A program made the position numbers and the translations under genes. The notes beneath the pieces were generated by a model, which had not been told where the DNA came from, ran no database searches, and saw only the letters and a program-made list of their open reading frames with translations. Source: Nostoc sp. 106C (GTDB lineage Bacteria > Cyanobacteriota > Cyanobacteriia > Cyanobacteriales > Nostocaceae). From it: a DNA stretch of 60,770 nt. Positions 26,401-36,121 of the stretch are shown here, one piece after another (the stretch's first letter is position 1; every line of letters starts with the position of its first letter). Location of the stretch: assembly GCF_002154725.1 (NCBI RefSeq), contig NZ_MTAW01000140.1, positions 1-60,770 of the forward strand, given 5' to 3'.

Positions 26401-28018
26401 TTTACGGCTAGGACAGGTTGGTATTCAAGACAATTTCTTTGAATTAGGCGGCGATTCTATCCTGAGTATTCAGATTGTTGCTAGAGCTAATCAAGCAGGT
26501 TTACAACTCACGCCTAAACAAGTTTTTGACCGCCCCACAATTGCAGAATTAGTACTTGTAGTTAGTAAGAGCGAAAACATTCCAGTAGCACAAAAATTAA
26601 TCAGTGGTAAAGTACCACTGACACCAATTCAAAATTGGTTCTTCGCGCAAAATCAACCCGATTCACATCATTGGAATCAGTCTTTACTATTAAAAATACA
26701 ACAAGGCAATGACCTCAATTTATGGGAGCAGGTGGTACAATATTTAGTTGAATATCATGATGCACTGCGTCTGCGTTTTCATCATCAAGAATCTGGTTGG
26801 GAACAAATTATTTCTGCTCCCGAAGAAACAGCAATATTTACCCGCTTAGATTTATCAGCTTTACCAGAAATTGAGCAAAAGATAGCTATTGAAAAAACAG
26901 CCGCCGAACTGCAAACAAGCCTAAATTTATCAGATGGGCCGTTAGTTAAATTTGCATTGTTTGACTTAGGTGCAGAAACAAGCAACCGCCTGTTAATTAT
27001 CATCCACCACTTGGCTGTAGATGGTCTTTCTTGGCGAATTTTACTGGAAGATTTGCAAACAGCATATCAGCAGGTAAGTCAGGGTGAGGCGATACATTTA
27101 CCCAACAAGACGACCTCATTCCCAGAGTGGGCTTGCCGTTTGCAGGAATATGCTCAATCTGCAATCCTCAAGCAAGAGTTCAATTATTGGTTGACGCAAC
27201 TGGAAAAACCAATCTCGCCCTTACCTGTAGACTATGCAGAAGGGAAAAATATGGTTGCTGAGGCTCGTACTGTTACAGTTTCCCTCAGCCAGCAAGAAAC
27301 CCAAGCCTTACTACAGGATGTGCATCAGGCTTATCACACCCAAATTAACGATGTGTTTCTGACAGGACTTGTGCAAGTTTTTGCAGAGTGGACAGGAGAA
27401 AATTCTTTGCTGCTAGAACTGGAAGGACATGGACGAGAGGATATTTTCGCGGATGTGAACTTATCACGGACAGTGGGTTGGTTTACTACCCATTTCCCGG
27501 TGCTGCTAAATTTAGGAACTGGCGAAGATTTGGGTAATGCTTTGAAGTCAGTAAAAGAGCAATTGCGTTCTATCCCTAATCGTGGGCTTGGTTATGGTGT
27601 ACTGCGTTACCTCAGTGATGAGGGCGAAAAACTCCAAGGCTTACCCCAAGCTGAGGTTCTGTTTAACTATTTAGGACAAACAGACCAAGTAATGTCGCAG
27701 TCTTCGCTGTTTGCACCTGCAAAAGAATCTACTGGTTCAGCGCGGAGTCTGCGAGGTAGTCGAGTTTACTTATTAGAAGTAGTAGCAATTGTGGCTGGTG
27801 GACAACTGCAAGTGAATTGGACTTACAGCGAAGCGATACATCAGCGAGCCACAGTGGAAAAATTGGCGAATAGTTTTATTCAAGCATTGCGATCGCTCAT
27901 TACTCATTGCCAATCTCCTGAAGCTGTTGGTTTCACGCCTTCAGACTTCCCCCAAGCCAAGTTGAATCAACAAGACTTGGATAAATTCTTGGCGAAATTC
28001 AACCTTAACAGGCAATAG
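23483..28018 (+). CDS. NRPS module: Interface-A(His-like)-PCP-E
   Basis: This 1511-residue protein has the same layout and nearly the same length as the Asp module at 10558. The N-terminal condensation-like domain lacks HHxxxDG; its place is taken by AMIADAV at about 144. The A domain (TSGSTGKPKG at 604) has A4 motif FDSSVAG and pocket code D-S-A-L-I-A-E-V, closest to the His code recalled for bacitracin synthetase (DSELTAEV). The PCP Ser is 992 (GGDSILSIQ). The E domain has HHLAVDG at 1175. With the free oxygenase gene directly upstream, beta-hydroxylation of carrier-bound His is the best reading. The catalytic C domain for this residue is the one ending the Ser NRPS. The specificity call is from the code only. 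Confidence 0.9.
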   Translation: MQTLNNTSPTENVAGYRLSPQQEHLWRLQSVTQDSSYIAQCAVSIDGELDVEILKNSLQNVVNHNEILRTSFRCLPGMTIPLQVIADNQDISVNYYDCCQLSNEDKEKKIDLLLHQHSFDNSNLQIDLIRLANNQHILLVSLPAMIADAVGLRNLVHEVSRFYAATINNEELSDEVLQYADIAEWQHELLTAEEANLGKVYWQQQALLNFFDVKLPFEKQVSENVGVFQPQAIRLKIDKISQERTNYLSDFLLTCWQIVLWRNLDNPDVVVGRLYDVRKYEELQAAIGLFAKYLPIASRLQPDLSFNEIWQQVQESVSQGHQWQDYFSWQDYTNNLDIAFFPYCFEFKEQAQQVYADTVALNLYKEYVCVDRFKLKLSCICQKDGLEVELYYDANCFNAKDIQRLAAQFDKLLSSVFRNPDFAISDLEILSDRELNQLLFEFNNTQVDYDRSQLIHQLFEAQAERTPDNLAVVFDNQQLTYRELNERANQLAHYLQKLSVKPEVLVGICVERSLSMAIGILAILKAGGAYVPLDPKYPSERLEFILQDIQTPVLLTQQSLLQNLPSTQAKIICLDSDWQTIASESQDNPAVSMTSANLAYIIYTSGSTGKPKGVQITHQNLVNSTQARLNYYQEPVGSFLLLSSFAFDSSVAGIFWTLCSGGTLVFPKVDGEQDISYLLNLISQNQVTHLLGLPSLYNVILEQANQQELVYLRSAIAAGESCPLELVNRHLEKLPLASLFNEYGPTEATVWSSVYHCCSQEIGNSVPIGRPIGNAQIYLLDRNLHLVPLGVAGEVYIGGDNLARGYLNRPDLTAERFIPNPFNKGSCLYKTGDLARYLPDGNIEFLGRIDQQVKIRGFRIELGEIETALAQHPSIRANVVIAREEKSGQKRLVAYIVSQPGQVAPNLSELRHFLEAKLPEYMIPSAFVRINNIPRLPNGKIDLKALPEPELSVNFVPPRTAVEKILADIWAQVLRLGQVGIQDNFFELGGDSILSIQIVARANQAGLQLTPKQVFDRPTIAELVLVVSKSENIPVAQKLISGKVPLTPIQNWFFAQNQPDSHHWNQSLLLKIQQGNDLNLWEQVVQYLVEYHDALRLRFHHQESGWEQIISAPEETAIFTRLDLSALPEIEQKIAIEKTAAELQTSLNLSDGPLVKFALFDLGAETSNRLLIIIHHLAVDGLSWRILLEDLQTAYQQVSQGEAIHLPNKTTSFPEWACRLQEYAQSAILKQEFNYWLTQLEKPISPLPVDYAEGKNMVAEARTVTVSLSQQETQALLQDVHQAYHTQINDVFLTGLVQVFAEWTGENSLLLELEGHGREDIFADVNLSRTVGWFTTHFPVLLNLGTGEDLGNALKSVKEQLRSIPNRGLGYGVLRYLSDEGEKLQGLPQAEVLFNYLGQTDQVMSQSSLFAPAKESTGSARSLRGSRVYLLEVVAIVAGGQLQVNWTYSEAIHQRATVEKLANSFIQALRSLITHCQSPEAVGFTPSDFPQAKLNQQDLDKFLAKFNLNRQ

Positions 28019-28087
28019 GCAACAGGAAAATCTGGATATTTGAAAACAGGGGATTTAAACATTGCGTCAAGGTGAGGAGACAAGTCA

Positions 28088-31000
28088 ATGAATACAGCCA
28101 ATATTGAAAATATCTACGAACTTTCCCCTATCCAGCAGGGTATTCTCTTTCACAGCTTGTATGAATCGGAATCTGGAGCCTATTTTGTGCAGTTGAGCTA
28201 TGGCTTGCGGGGAATGCTCAATATTACCGCTTTTGAACGGGCTTGGGAAAGAGTTGTGGCTCATCACTCACCTTTGCGTACTAGTTTTCACTGGGAAGGA
28301 CTTGACAAACCACTACAAGTTGTGAATAAAAAAGTCCAATTACCTCTAAAACAACTTGATTGGCGAGGAATAAATTCAGAAGAACAGCAAGAGAAATTCC
28401 AGGCTTTTTTGTTGAGCGATCGCTTACAGGGTTTTAACTTATCAGATGAATCACTGTTGCGCCTGACTTTGATTCGTTTAGGCGATCACCATTACCATTT
28501 TGTTTGGAGTTCCCACCACATTATTCTCGATGGCTGGTCAGGAGCGTTAGTATTCAAAGATTTTGCTTTACTTTACGAAGCGTTTTGTCGGGGTGAAGAA
28601 ATTTCCTTGCAATCTAACGGTCGCTTATCTGACTATATTGCTTGGTTGCAACAACAAGACTTATCTCAAGCTGAGGCTTTTTGGCGACAAACACTTCAAG
28701 GAGTAACAGCACCCACTTCTTTAACTAATCTCGAAGTTCACAGTTTGTCGGCTCAAGGAGAAAAGCATATTGAACAAGGCTTTAAACTCTCACCTGCAAC
28801 AACAACAGCCCTGAAAGCTTGGGCAAAACAACATCAATTGACCCTCAACACCATCGTTCAGGGGGCTTGGGCTTTACTCCTTAGCCGCTACAGTGGTGAA
28901 AATGAAGTAGTGTATGGTGTGACAGTTTCTGGTCGTCCAGTAGACCTACCAGCAGCTGAGTCAATGGTAGGAATATTCATTAATACCCTACCTTTACGGG
29001 TGAAGTTAGACGCTGAAATGTTGTTACTACCTTGGCTAAGACAGTTACAACGTCAATTGCTAGAACTCCGGCAATATGAATATACTCCACTGGTAGAAAT
29101 TCAAGGTTGGAGTGAAATACCACGAGGGTTGCCGTTATTTGAAAGCATTGTGGTGTTTGAAAATTATCCGGTAGATCAAGCGTTGTCTGATTGGCGAAAA
29201 AATCTCGAAATCGAGACTATCAGCGCGGTTGACTACACGAGTTATCCCTTAACTATTAGTGTGATACCTGGGTCTGAGTTAGAAATTAGAATTGCAGGCG
29301 ATCGCACTCGTTTTGATACCGTTACCATTACGCGAATATTAAGTCATTTCCAGACATTGCTAGAAGGAATGGCGGCTAATCCTGAACAGTGCCTTCACGA
29401 ACTACCAATCTTAACCGCATCTGAGAAACATCAATTACTAGTCGAGTGGAATCAAAACCAACTAGATTTTCCTCAGCAGTGCATACATCAATTATTTGAA
29501 GCACAGGTAGAGAAAACACCAGATGCTGTAGCTGTAGTATTTGCCCAACAAAGCCTTACCTATCAACAACTGAATCAACGCGCTAATCAGTTAGCACACT
29601 ACTTGCAAAAATTAGGTGTGGGTGCAGAAGTCCTTGTAGGGATTGGTGTAGAACGCAGCCTCGACATAGCGATCGCAGTTTTAGGTGTACTAAAAGCTGG
29701 TGGTGCTTATGTACCGTTAGATCCAGACCAACCCGCACAACGCCTAACTTACATGGTGCAAGATGCAGATTGTCAGATACTAATAACTCAAAAGCATTTG
29801 GTCGATGCGCTTCCCGCTTACCAAGGTCAGGTAGTTTGTTTAGATGCAGATTGGGCGTTAATCTCTCAAGAATCAGAGTTAAATTTACCTAACAACACAC
29901 TTACACCCGAAAACCTAGCATATCTCATCTATACTTCTGGTTCTACTGGCCAAGCAAAGGGTGTGATGGTTCAGCATAACAGCCTTGTTAACGCCTATTA
30001 CGGCTGGGAGCAAGCTTATCAACTGCGATCTCTAAATAGTCACCTGCAAATGGCTAATTTCTCCTTCGATGTTTTTGCTGGTGACTTCATTCGGGCGTTA
30101 TGTTCTGGTGCAAAATTAGTTATTTGTCCGCGTGACTTTCTACTAGAACCAGAAAAATTATATGCTTTGATGCGCCAGCAAAAAGTTGATTGCGCTGAAT
30201 TCGTGCCAGTAGTTTTAAATAACCTGATTCAGTATTTAGAAAAGAGCCAACAGAACCTAGATTTTATGCAACTGCTCATCTGCGGTTCTGATAGTTGGTA
30301 TGGCGCAGAATATAATAAAATTCAATCATTTATAGGTAAAAAAACACGCCTAATTAATTCTTTTGGTTTAACCGAAACCACTATTGATAGTTCCTACTAC
30401 GAAAGTTCTAGTCAAGAGTTATCAACAGAGCAGTTAGTACCCATTGGCAGACCTTTTGCCAACAGCCAAATTTACATTTTAGATTCATATTTACAGCCAG
30501 TACCAATTGGTGTTTGTGGAGAACTTTATATTGGCGGTGCGGGTTTAGCTAGAGGTTATCACAACCGCCCAGAATTAACTGCCGAAAAATTTATTCCTAA
30601 TAAATTTAGTAATCAGCCAGGCGCACGTCTGTACAAAACTGGTGATTTAGCACGCTATTTACCTGATGGTAATATTGCCTTTGTTGGTCGAGCAGATAAT
30701 CAAGTTAAAATTCGAGGATTTCGGATTGAACTAGGAGAAATTGAAGCAGTACTTAGCCAACATCCGGCTGTAGCGAAAGCTGTAGTTATTGCTAGGGAAG
30801 ATGAACCAAAAAATAAACGCTTGGTAGGTTATGTAGTGCAAAATCCCTCATTTCCCTCATTAGATATCACACAAATTTGTGATTTTCTGAAACAAAAACT
30901 GCCGCAGTACATGATTCCCTCTGCTTTCGTTATACTGCCCCAATTACCACTGTTACCAAATGGTAAAGTAGACAGGCGAACGCTACCCAAACCCGACACA

Positions 31001-31378
31001 AATATAATCACTTTTCAAGATAGTTTTGTACCACCTCGTAATGCTATTGAAGAAGTATTAGCGGGAATTTGGGCGAACATTCTCCGTTTTGAGCGAGTTG
31101 GCATTCATGACAACTTCTTTGATTTAGGTGGACACTCTTTGTTAGCGACTCAAGTTATCTCCCGCATTCGGGAAACTTTTAAATTAGACTTACCTCTGCG
31201 TTGTTTATTTGAATCACCCACAGTAGCAGAATTATCCCAAAAACTAATTGCTTATGAAGCTAAACCAGGAATGACGGCAAAAATAGCACAAATCCTGAAA
31301 CAGCTAGAGGGGATGTCTAACGAAGAGGCAAAACAAGCACTTGAGAACCGGAAAGCAGCTAAACAGGTGAGGGTATGA
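28088..31378 (+). CDS. NRPS module: C-A(Orn)-PCP
   Basis: This 1096-residue single module starts at ATG 28088, preceded by GAGGAG. The C domain begins LSPIQQGILFH, a type that follows E-containing modules, with HHIILDG at 143. The A domain (TSGSTGQAKG at 616) has A4 FDVFAGDF and pocket code D-V-G-E-I-G-S-I, the known ornithine code. The PCP is GGHSLLATQ with Ser 1017, the form expected when a C domain rather than an E domain follows, and no E domain is present, so L-Orn is predicted. No ornithine N-hydroxylase is encoded in the window, so unmodified Orn is the default. The gene overlaps the next by four bases (ATGA). Confidence 0.92.
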   Translation: MNTANIENIYELSPIQQGILFHSLYESESGAYFVQLSYGLRGMLNITAFERAWERVVAHHSPLRTSFHWEGLDKPLQVVNKKVQLPLKQLDWRGINSEEQQEKFQAFLLSDRLQGFNLSDESLLRLTLIRLGDHHYHFVWSSHHIILDGWSGALVFKDFALLYEAFCRGEEISLQSNGRLSDYIAWLQQQDLSQAEAFWRQTLQGVTAPTSLTNLEVHSLSAQGEKHIEQGFKLSPATTTALKAWAKQHQLTLNTIVQGAWALLLSRYSGENEVVYGVTVSGRPVDLPAAESMVGIFINTLPLRVKLDAEMLLLPWLRQLQRQLLELRQYEYTPLVEIQGWSEIPRGLPLFESIVVFENYPVDQALSDWRKNLEIETISAVDYTSYPLTISVIPGSELEIRIAGDRTRFDTVTITRILSHFQTLLEGMAANPEQCLHELPILTASEKHQLLVEWNQNQLDFPQQCIHQLFEAQVEKTPDAVAVVFAQQSLTYQQLNQRANQLAHYLQKLGVGAEVLVGIGVERSLDIAIAVLGVLKAGGAYVPLDPDQPAQRLTYMVQDADCQILITQKHLVDALPAYQGQVVCLDADWALISQESELNLPNNTLTPENLAYLIYTSGSTGQAKGVMVQHNSLVNAYYGWEQAYQLRSLNSHLQMANFSFDVFAGDFIRALCSGAKLVICPRDFLLEPEKLYALMRQQKVDCAEFVPVVLNNLIQYLEKSQQNLDFMQLLICGSDSWYGAEYNKIQSFIGKKTRLINSFGLTETTIDSSYYESSSQELSTEQLVPIGRPFANSQIYILDSYLQPVPIGVCGELYIGGAGLARGYHNRPELTAEKFIPNKFSNQPGARLYKTGDLARYLPDGNIAFVGRADNQVKIRGFRIELGEIEAVLSQHPAVAKAVVIAREDEPKNKRLVGYVVQNPSFPSLDITQICDFLKQKLPQYMIPSAFVILPQLPLLPNGKVDRRTLPKPDTNIITFQDSFVPPRNAIEEVLAGIWANILRFERVGIHDNFFDLGGHSLLATQVISRIRETFKLDLPLRCLFESPTVAELSQKLIAYEAKPGMTAKIAQILKQLEGMSNEEAKQALENRKAAKQVRV

Positions 31379-34300
31379 TGGACGCACAAAAACTGGAACT
31401 ACTTGCTTATTTACTAGAAGAAGAAGGAATCGCATCTCCTGAAATCCCAACAATTTCTCCAAGGGAAAGTTCAGAGAATTTGCTGCTATCTTTTGCACAA
31501 CAACGTTTATGGTTTCTTAATCAGTTAGAACCAGATAGCCCTTTTTATAACATTTCTGCTGCTCTACGCCTGAATGGTGTACTTAATATCGCCGCACTGG
31601 AACAGAGTTTTAACGCCATCATCCAACGTCACGAGATTTTGCGAACTACATTTAATGTTGTGGATGGCGAAGCAATTCAGATAATTAATCCTCTACAAAA
31701 GCTGACGATTAAGTTAATTGACCTGACTGTTTTACCACCTCAAAAGCGAGAAACTGAGGCACAACATTTAGTAAATAAAGAAGCTGGGCAACCTTTTGAT
31801 TTAATAACTGGGCCATTAGTCAGAAGTACTTTGCTACGCCTTTCTGAAGCAGAACATATTTTACTGTTTACCATGCATCATATTGTCAGTGATGGTTGGT
31901 CAACAGATATATTAGTGCGGGAAGTTGCAACTCTTTACGAAAGTTACTCTAATGGCAAACCTTCTGTTATGCCAGAATTGCCTATCCAGTATGCTGACTA
32001 TGCTGTTTGGCAGCGACAATGGTTACAAGGTGAAGTGCTAGCAACTCATCTAGAGTACTGGAAACAGCAATTAGGAGACAACCTACCAGTTTTAGAGTTA
32101 CCCACCGACCGATCGCGACCCCATATTCAAAGTTACCGAGGGGCTGTACAATCTTTCCAATTACCGCAGGATGTGACTGTTGCCCTCAAAACCTTGAGTC
32201 AGCAGGAAGGTTGCACCCTGTTTATGACTTTGTTAGCAGCCTACAAAGTGCTGCTATATCGCTACACGAGTAATGAAGATATTGTAGTTGGTTCACCAAT
32301 TGCTAACCGCGATCGCTCAGAAATAGAAGGGTTAATTGGCTTTTTTGTCAATACATTGGTGTTGCGGACTAACTTATCAGATAATCCCACTTTTCGAGAA
32401 CTGCTAGGTAGGGTGCGCGAAGTTACCTTAGGAGCCTACGACCACCAAGATTTACCTTTTGATGTGTTGGTGGAAGAACTTAAGCCCCGGCGTGACTTGA
32501 GCCATACACCGCTATTTCAAGTGATGTTTGTCCTCCAGAATGCGCCGATGTCGGCAGTTGAGTTATCTGGCTTGAGTTTACAGGCTTTGCAAAGCGAATC
32601 TAGCACAGCCAAGTTTGATTTGACTTTGTTGATGGAGGAAACTGAGTCAGGAATCAGGGGTGGGTTAGAATACAACACTGATTTGTTTGATGCTGCCACT
32701 ATTGCCCGGATGGTAGCGCATTTACAGACATTACTTGCAGGTATTGTTGCCAATCCCAACCAGCAAATAGCACAACTGCCCTTACTAACGGCAAATGAGC
32801 AGCATCAGTTGTTGACTTGGAATCACACTCACGCAGAATACAACTTCAACAAGTGTATTCATGAGTTATTTGAAGAACAAGTAGAAAAAACACCGGATGC
32901 TGTAGCAGCAGTCTTTGCAGATCAACAATTAACCTATCGTCAGTTAAATAGCAAAGCCAGTCAACTTGCAAACTACTTGCAAAACTTAGGTGTAGGTTCT
33001 GATAACTTAGTCGGGATTTGTGTAGAGCGTTGTTTAGAAATGGTTGTAGGACTGTTGGGGATTCTCAAAGCAGGTGGGGCTTATGTACCCCTTGACCCTG
33101 CTTATCCTGTAGAACGCTTGATATTTATGCTTGCTGATGCAGATGTATCGGTATTACTAACTCAGAAACACCTACAGGATGTATTGCCGCACACATCAGC
33201 GTCGGTAGTCTGTTTAGACCAAGATTGGGAAAATATAGCCCAACACAGTAGCGAAACTCCAAACAGCCAAGTCCAACCCCAAAACTTAGCTTATGTGATT
33301 TATACATCCGGTTCCACAGGACAACCCAAAGGTGTAATGATTCCCCACCGCGCCCTCTGTAATCATATGCTGTGGATGCAATCAGAATTTCCCCTCACCG
33401 CCTCAGACAGAGTTCTGCAAAAAACACCGTTTAGCTTTGATGCTTCGGTTTGGGAATTCTATGCACCTTTGTTGGCTGGAGGTTGTTTGATTTTAACTAA
33501 ACCAGGTGGACATCAAGATAATGCTTATCTTCTAGATTTGATTGGACAACAACAAGTTAGCATTGTGCAATTTGTACCTTCACAGTTGCGATCGCTCTTA
33601 GCCGAACCAAAAATATCCAACTGTCACAGCCTGCGCCGAGTATTTTGTGGTGGGGAAGCATTAGCAATTGACTTGCAGACAAGCTTTTTCAGCATTTTGC
33701 CCAATGTCGAATTGTGTAATTTATACGGCCCAACAGAGGCAACAATAGATACAACCTATTGGCGATGTCAGTCGGAAGATGAACAAAGAACAGTACCGAT
33801 TGGAAAAGCGATCGCTAATACCCAAGTATACCTCTTAGGCTCTTACCTCCAACCTGTACCTATTGGTGTTTCTGGTGAAATTTACATCGGTGGTGCAGGT
33901 TTAGCACCGGGTTATCTCAACCGTCCAGATTTGACAGATGAAAGATTTATTCCAAATCCTTTTCTTCCTGGCACAAGGTTATATAAAACAGGTGATTTAG
34001 CTCGTTATCGTCCAGATGGGACTATAGAATTTATTGAACGCATTGATGGACAAGTCAAGCTAAGAGGTTTTCGTATTGAACTAGGTGAAATAGAAACCCA
34101 GTTAAACCAGCACTTACAAGTCAAACAAGCTGTAGTTTTAGTTCGAGAAGATATACCAGGAGAAAAACGCTTAGTAGCTTATATTGTTCCTAACCAAGAA
34201 CAGCCACCTATAGTTAGTGAACTGCGGAGTTTCTTGAAACAAACTCTCCCTGACTACATGGTGCCATCAATTTTTATCACATTAAATACCTTACCATTTT

Positions 34301-36039
34301 TACCCAATGGCAAAGTAAACCGAAAAGCACTACCAGCACCAGATACCACTAGACCTGATTTACAAGCTGATTTTGCGACACCACGCACTCCTATTGAGGA
34401 AACCCTTGTGCAGATATGGTCTGAAGTTCTGCGACTGCAAAATGTCGGGATTAACGACAACTTTTTTGAATTAGGTGGAGACTCTATCCTGAGTCTACAA
34501 ATGATTGCTAAAGCTAATCAAGCAGGTTTACAACTAACTCCTAAACAGATATTTGAATATCAAACTATTGCTGATTTAGCATTAGTTGCTGTTCCTAGTA
34601 CAAAAATTATTACAGAACAAAGCATTGTTACAGGTTCTATAAATCTAACTCCGATTCAACATTGGTTTTTTGAACAAGAATTGCTTGATTCTCACCATTG
34701 GAATCAGGCAGTAATGTTAGAAGTAGCTCATACTTGTGACCCAATTTTATTAGAACAGGTTATACAGCAATTACTTATTCATCATGATGCTTTACGTTTG
34801 CGGTTTGAGCAAACTGAATTCGGTTGGCAATCAAGTATTAATGAACCGAAAAATAATACAGCTTTTTCTATCATTGACTTATCAAAGTTATCTCAGGATG
34901 AACAGAAACAGAGTATAGAAACAAAAGCTAATGCACTCCAAGCCAGCCTGAACTTATCTAACGGACAATTAGTACAAGTCGCTTTACTTAAGCTAGGAGA
35001 AAATCAACCTTACAGACTGTTAATTATTATTCATCATTTAGTAGTTGATGGAGTTTCTTGGCGCATATTACTAGAAGATTTGCAAGCAGCTTATCAACAA
35101 CTTGTGCAAAATGAAAAAATACAATTGCAACCTAAAACAACTTCGGTAAAGCAGTGGGCTGAAAAACTTCAAGAATATGCTAATTTAGCAAATGTTAAAT
35201 CAGAACTTAATTACTGGTTGAGCCAGCCTTATCAAAATATTTTTCCTTTACCTGTTGATTGTCGCAATGGAGAAAATACCGTTGCTTCAACTTGTATAGT
35301 TTCAGTTAGTCTCTCTCCAGAAGAAACGACATCTTTATTATATGAAGTACCAACATCTTATCAAACTCAAATCAATGATATTTTGCTAACTGCACTAGTC
35401 CAAACTTTTAAACAATGGACTGGTAACAGTTCACTTTTAATTAATTTAGAAGGTCATGGACGAGAAGACATTTTAGAGAACGTTGATTTATCACGTACTG
35501 TTGGCTGGTTTACTACTATATTTCCAGTGTTATTGGATATCACAGCAGCTTTGGACCCTGGAGAAGCATTAAAGACAGTTAAAGAACAACTACGTAGTAT
35601 TCCTAATAAAGGTATTAATTATGGTGTACTACGTTATCTAAGTGAACAATCAATTGCTGAAAAATTAAAAGCTTTACCCCAACCAGAAGTGACATTTAAT
35701 TATTTAGGTCAGTTTGACCAAGTGATTTCTGAAACCTCAATGTTTCGACCTGCGACGGAATCAACAGGAACAACCCAAAGTCCTAGAGGAAAGCGTAACT
35801 GTTTGCTAGAGGTAAATGGATTAATTGTTGGGGGACAGTTGAGCCTGGATTGGACTTATAGCAAAGCTTTATATCAACATACAACAGTGGAAAAACTAGC
35901 TCAAGGATTTATTGAAGCATTGCGATCGCTCATTGTCCACTGTCAGTCACCCAACGCTGGCGGGTTCACTCCTTCTGATTTTCCGCAGATGCAGTTTAGT
36001 CAAGCAGAACTAGATGAATTAATGGCAGAACTCGGATAG
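31375..36039 (+). CDS. NRPS module: C-A(Gln)-PCP-E
   Basis: This 1554-residue protein starts at ATG 31375 within an ATGA overlap with the previous stop (a second Met follows at once). A short N-terminal helical segment (about 35 residues, DAQKLELLAYLLEEEGI) resembles a docking or linker element. The C domain begins LSFAQQRLWFLNQLEP, the LCL type that accepts an L-residue, with HHIVSDG at 168. The A domain (TSGSTGQPKG at 644) has pocket code D-A-W-Q-F-G-L-I, the standard Gln code. The PCP Ser is 1037 (GGDSILSLQ). The E domain has HHLVVDG at 1220. D-Gln is predicted. The LCL type fits the upstream Orn module, which has no E domain. Confidence 0.92.
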   Translation: MMDAQKLELLAYLLEEEGIASPEIPTISPRESSENLLLSFAQQRLWFLNQLEPDSPFYNISAALRLNGVLNIAALEQSFNAIIQRHEILRTTFNVVDGEAIQIINPLQKLTIKLIDLTVLPPQKRETEAQHLVNKEAGQPFDLITGPLVRSTLLRLSEAEHILLFTMHHIVSDGWSTDILVREVATLYESYSNGKPSVMPELPIQYADYAVWQRQWLQGEVLATHLEYWKQQLGDNLPVLELPTDRSRPHIQSYRGAVQSFQLPQDVTVALKTLSQQEGCTLFMTLLAAYKVLLYRYTSNEDIVVGSPIANRDRSEIEGLIGFFVNTLVLRTNLSDNPTFRELLGRVREVTLGAYDHQDLPFDVLVEELKPRRDLSHTPLFQVMFVLQNAPMSAVELSGLSLQALQSESSTAKFDLTLLMEETESGIRGGLEYNTDLFDAATIARMVAHLQTLLAGIVANPNQQIAQLPLLTANEQHQLLTWNHTHAEYNFNKCIHELFEEQVEKTPDAVAAVFADQQLTYRQLNSKASQLANYLQNLGVGSDNLVGICVERCLEMVVGLLGILKAGGAYVPLDPAYPVERLIFMLADADVSVLLTQKHLQDVLPHTSASVVCLDQDWENIAQHSSETPNSQVQPQNLAYVIYTSGSTGQPKGVMIPHRALCNHMLWMQSEFPLTASDRVLQKTPFSFDASVWEFYAPLLAGGCLILTKPGGHQDNAYLLDLIGQQQVSIVQFVPSQLRSLLAEPKISNCHSLRRVFCGGEALAIDLQTSFFSILPNVELCNLYGPTEATIDTTYWRCQSEDEQRTVPIGKAIANTQVYLLGSYLQPVPIGVSGEIYIGGAGLAPGYLNRPDLTDERFIPNPFLPGTRLYKTGDLARYRPDGTIEFIERIDGQVKLRGFRIELGEIETQLNQHLQVKQAVVLVREDIPGEKRLVAYIVPNQEQPPIVSELRSFLKQTLPDYMVPSIFITLNTLPFLPNGKVNRKALPAPDTTRPDLQADFATPRTPIEETLVQIWSEVLRLQNVGINDNFFELGGDSILSLQMIAKANQAGLQLTPKQIFEYQTIADLALVAVPSTKIITEQSIVTGSINLTPIQHWFFEQELLDSHHWNQAVMLEVAHTCDPILLEQVIQQLLIHHDALRLRFEQTEFGWQSSINEPKNNTAFSIIDLSKLSQDEQKQSIETKANALQASLNLSNGQLVQVALLKLGENQPYRLLIIIHHLVVDGVSWRILLEDLQAAYQQLVQNEKIQLQPKTTSVKQWAEKLQEYANLANVKSELNYWLSQPYQNIFPLPVDCRNGENTVASTCIVSVSLSPEETTSLLYEVPTSYQTQINDILLTALVQTFKQWTGNSSLLINLEGHGREDILENVDLSRTVGWFTTIFPVLLDITAALDPGEALKTVKEQLRSIPNKGINYGVLRYLSEQSIAEKLKALPQPEVTFNYLGQFDQVISETSMFRPATESTGTTQSPRGKRNCLLEVNGLIVGGQLSLDWTYSKALYQHTTVEKLAQGFIEALRSLIVHCQSPNAGGFTPSDFPQMQFSQAELDELMAELG

Positions 36040-36070
36040 TACACTTTAATTTCTCTTCTTTCATTCTTTC

Positions 36071-36098
36071 TTTGCGCTCTTTGCGCCTTTGCGGTTCG
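36071..36098. repeat. Dispersed GCGC-rich repeat unit between NRPS genes
   Basis: TTTGCGCTCTTTGCGCCTTT followed by GCGGTTCG is the complementary form of the purine repeat seen near 23400 and 653-690. It is a familiar intergenic repeat type of Nostocales. It sits in the 82-bp gap before the terminal NRPS gene and does not interrupt a gene. Confidence 0.45.
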
Positions 36099-36121
36099 TT
36101 TTTTACCCATAATCATTAATA

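Noticed and set aside
28088-31378. N-hydroxy-ornithine (hydroxamate) as third iron ligand
   Set aside because: The Orn code is clear, but no ornithine N-monooxygenase or acyl/formyl transferase is encoded in the window; it cannot be excluded that one lies elsewhere.
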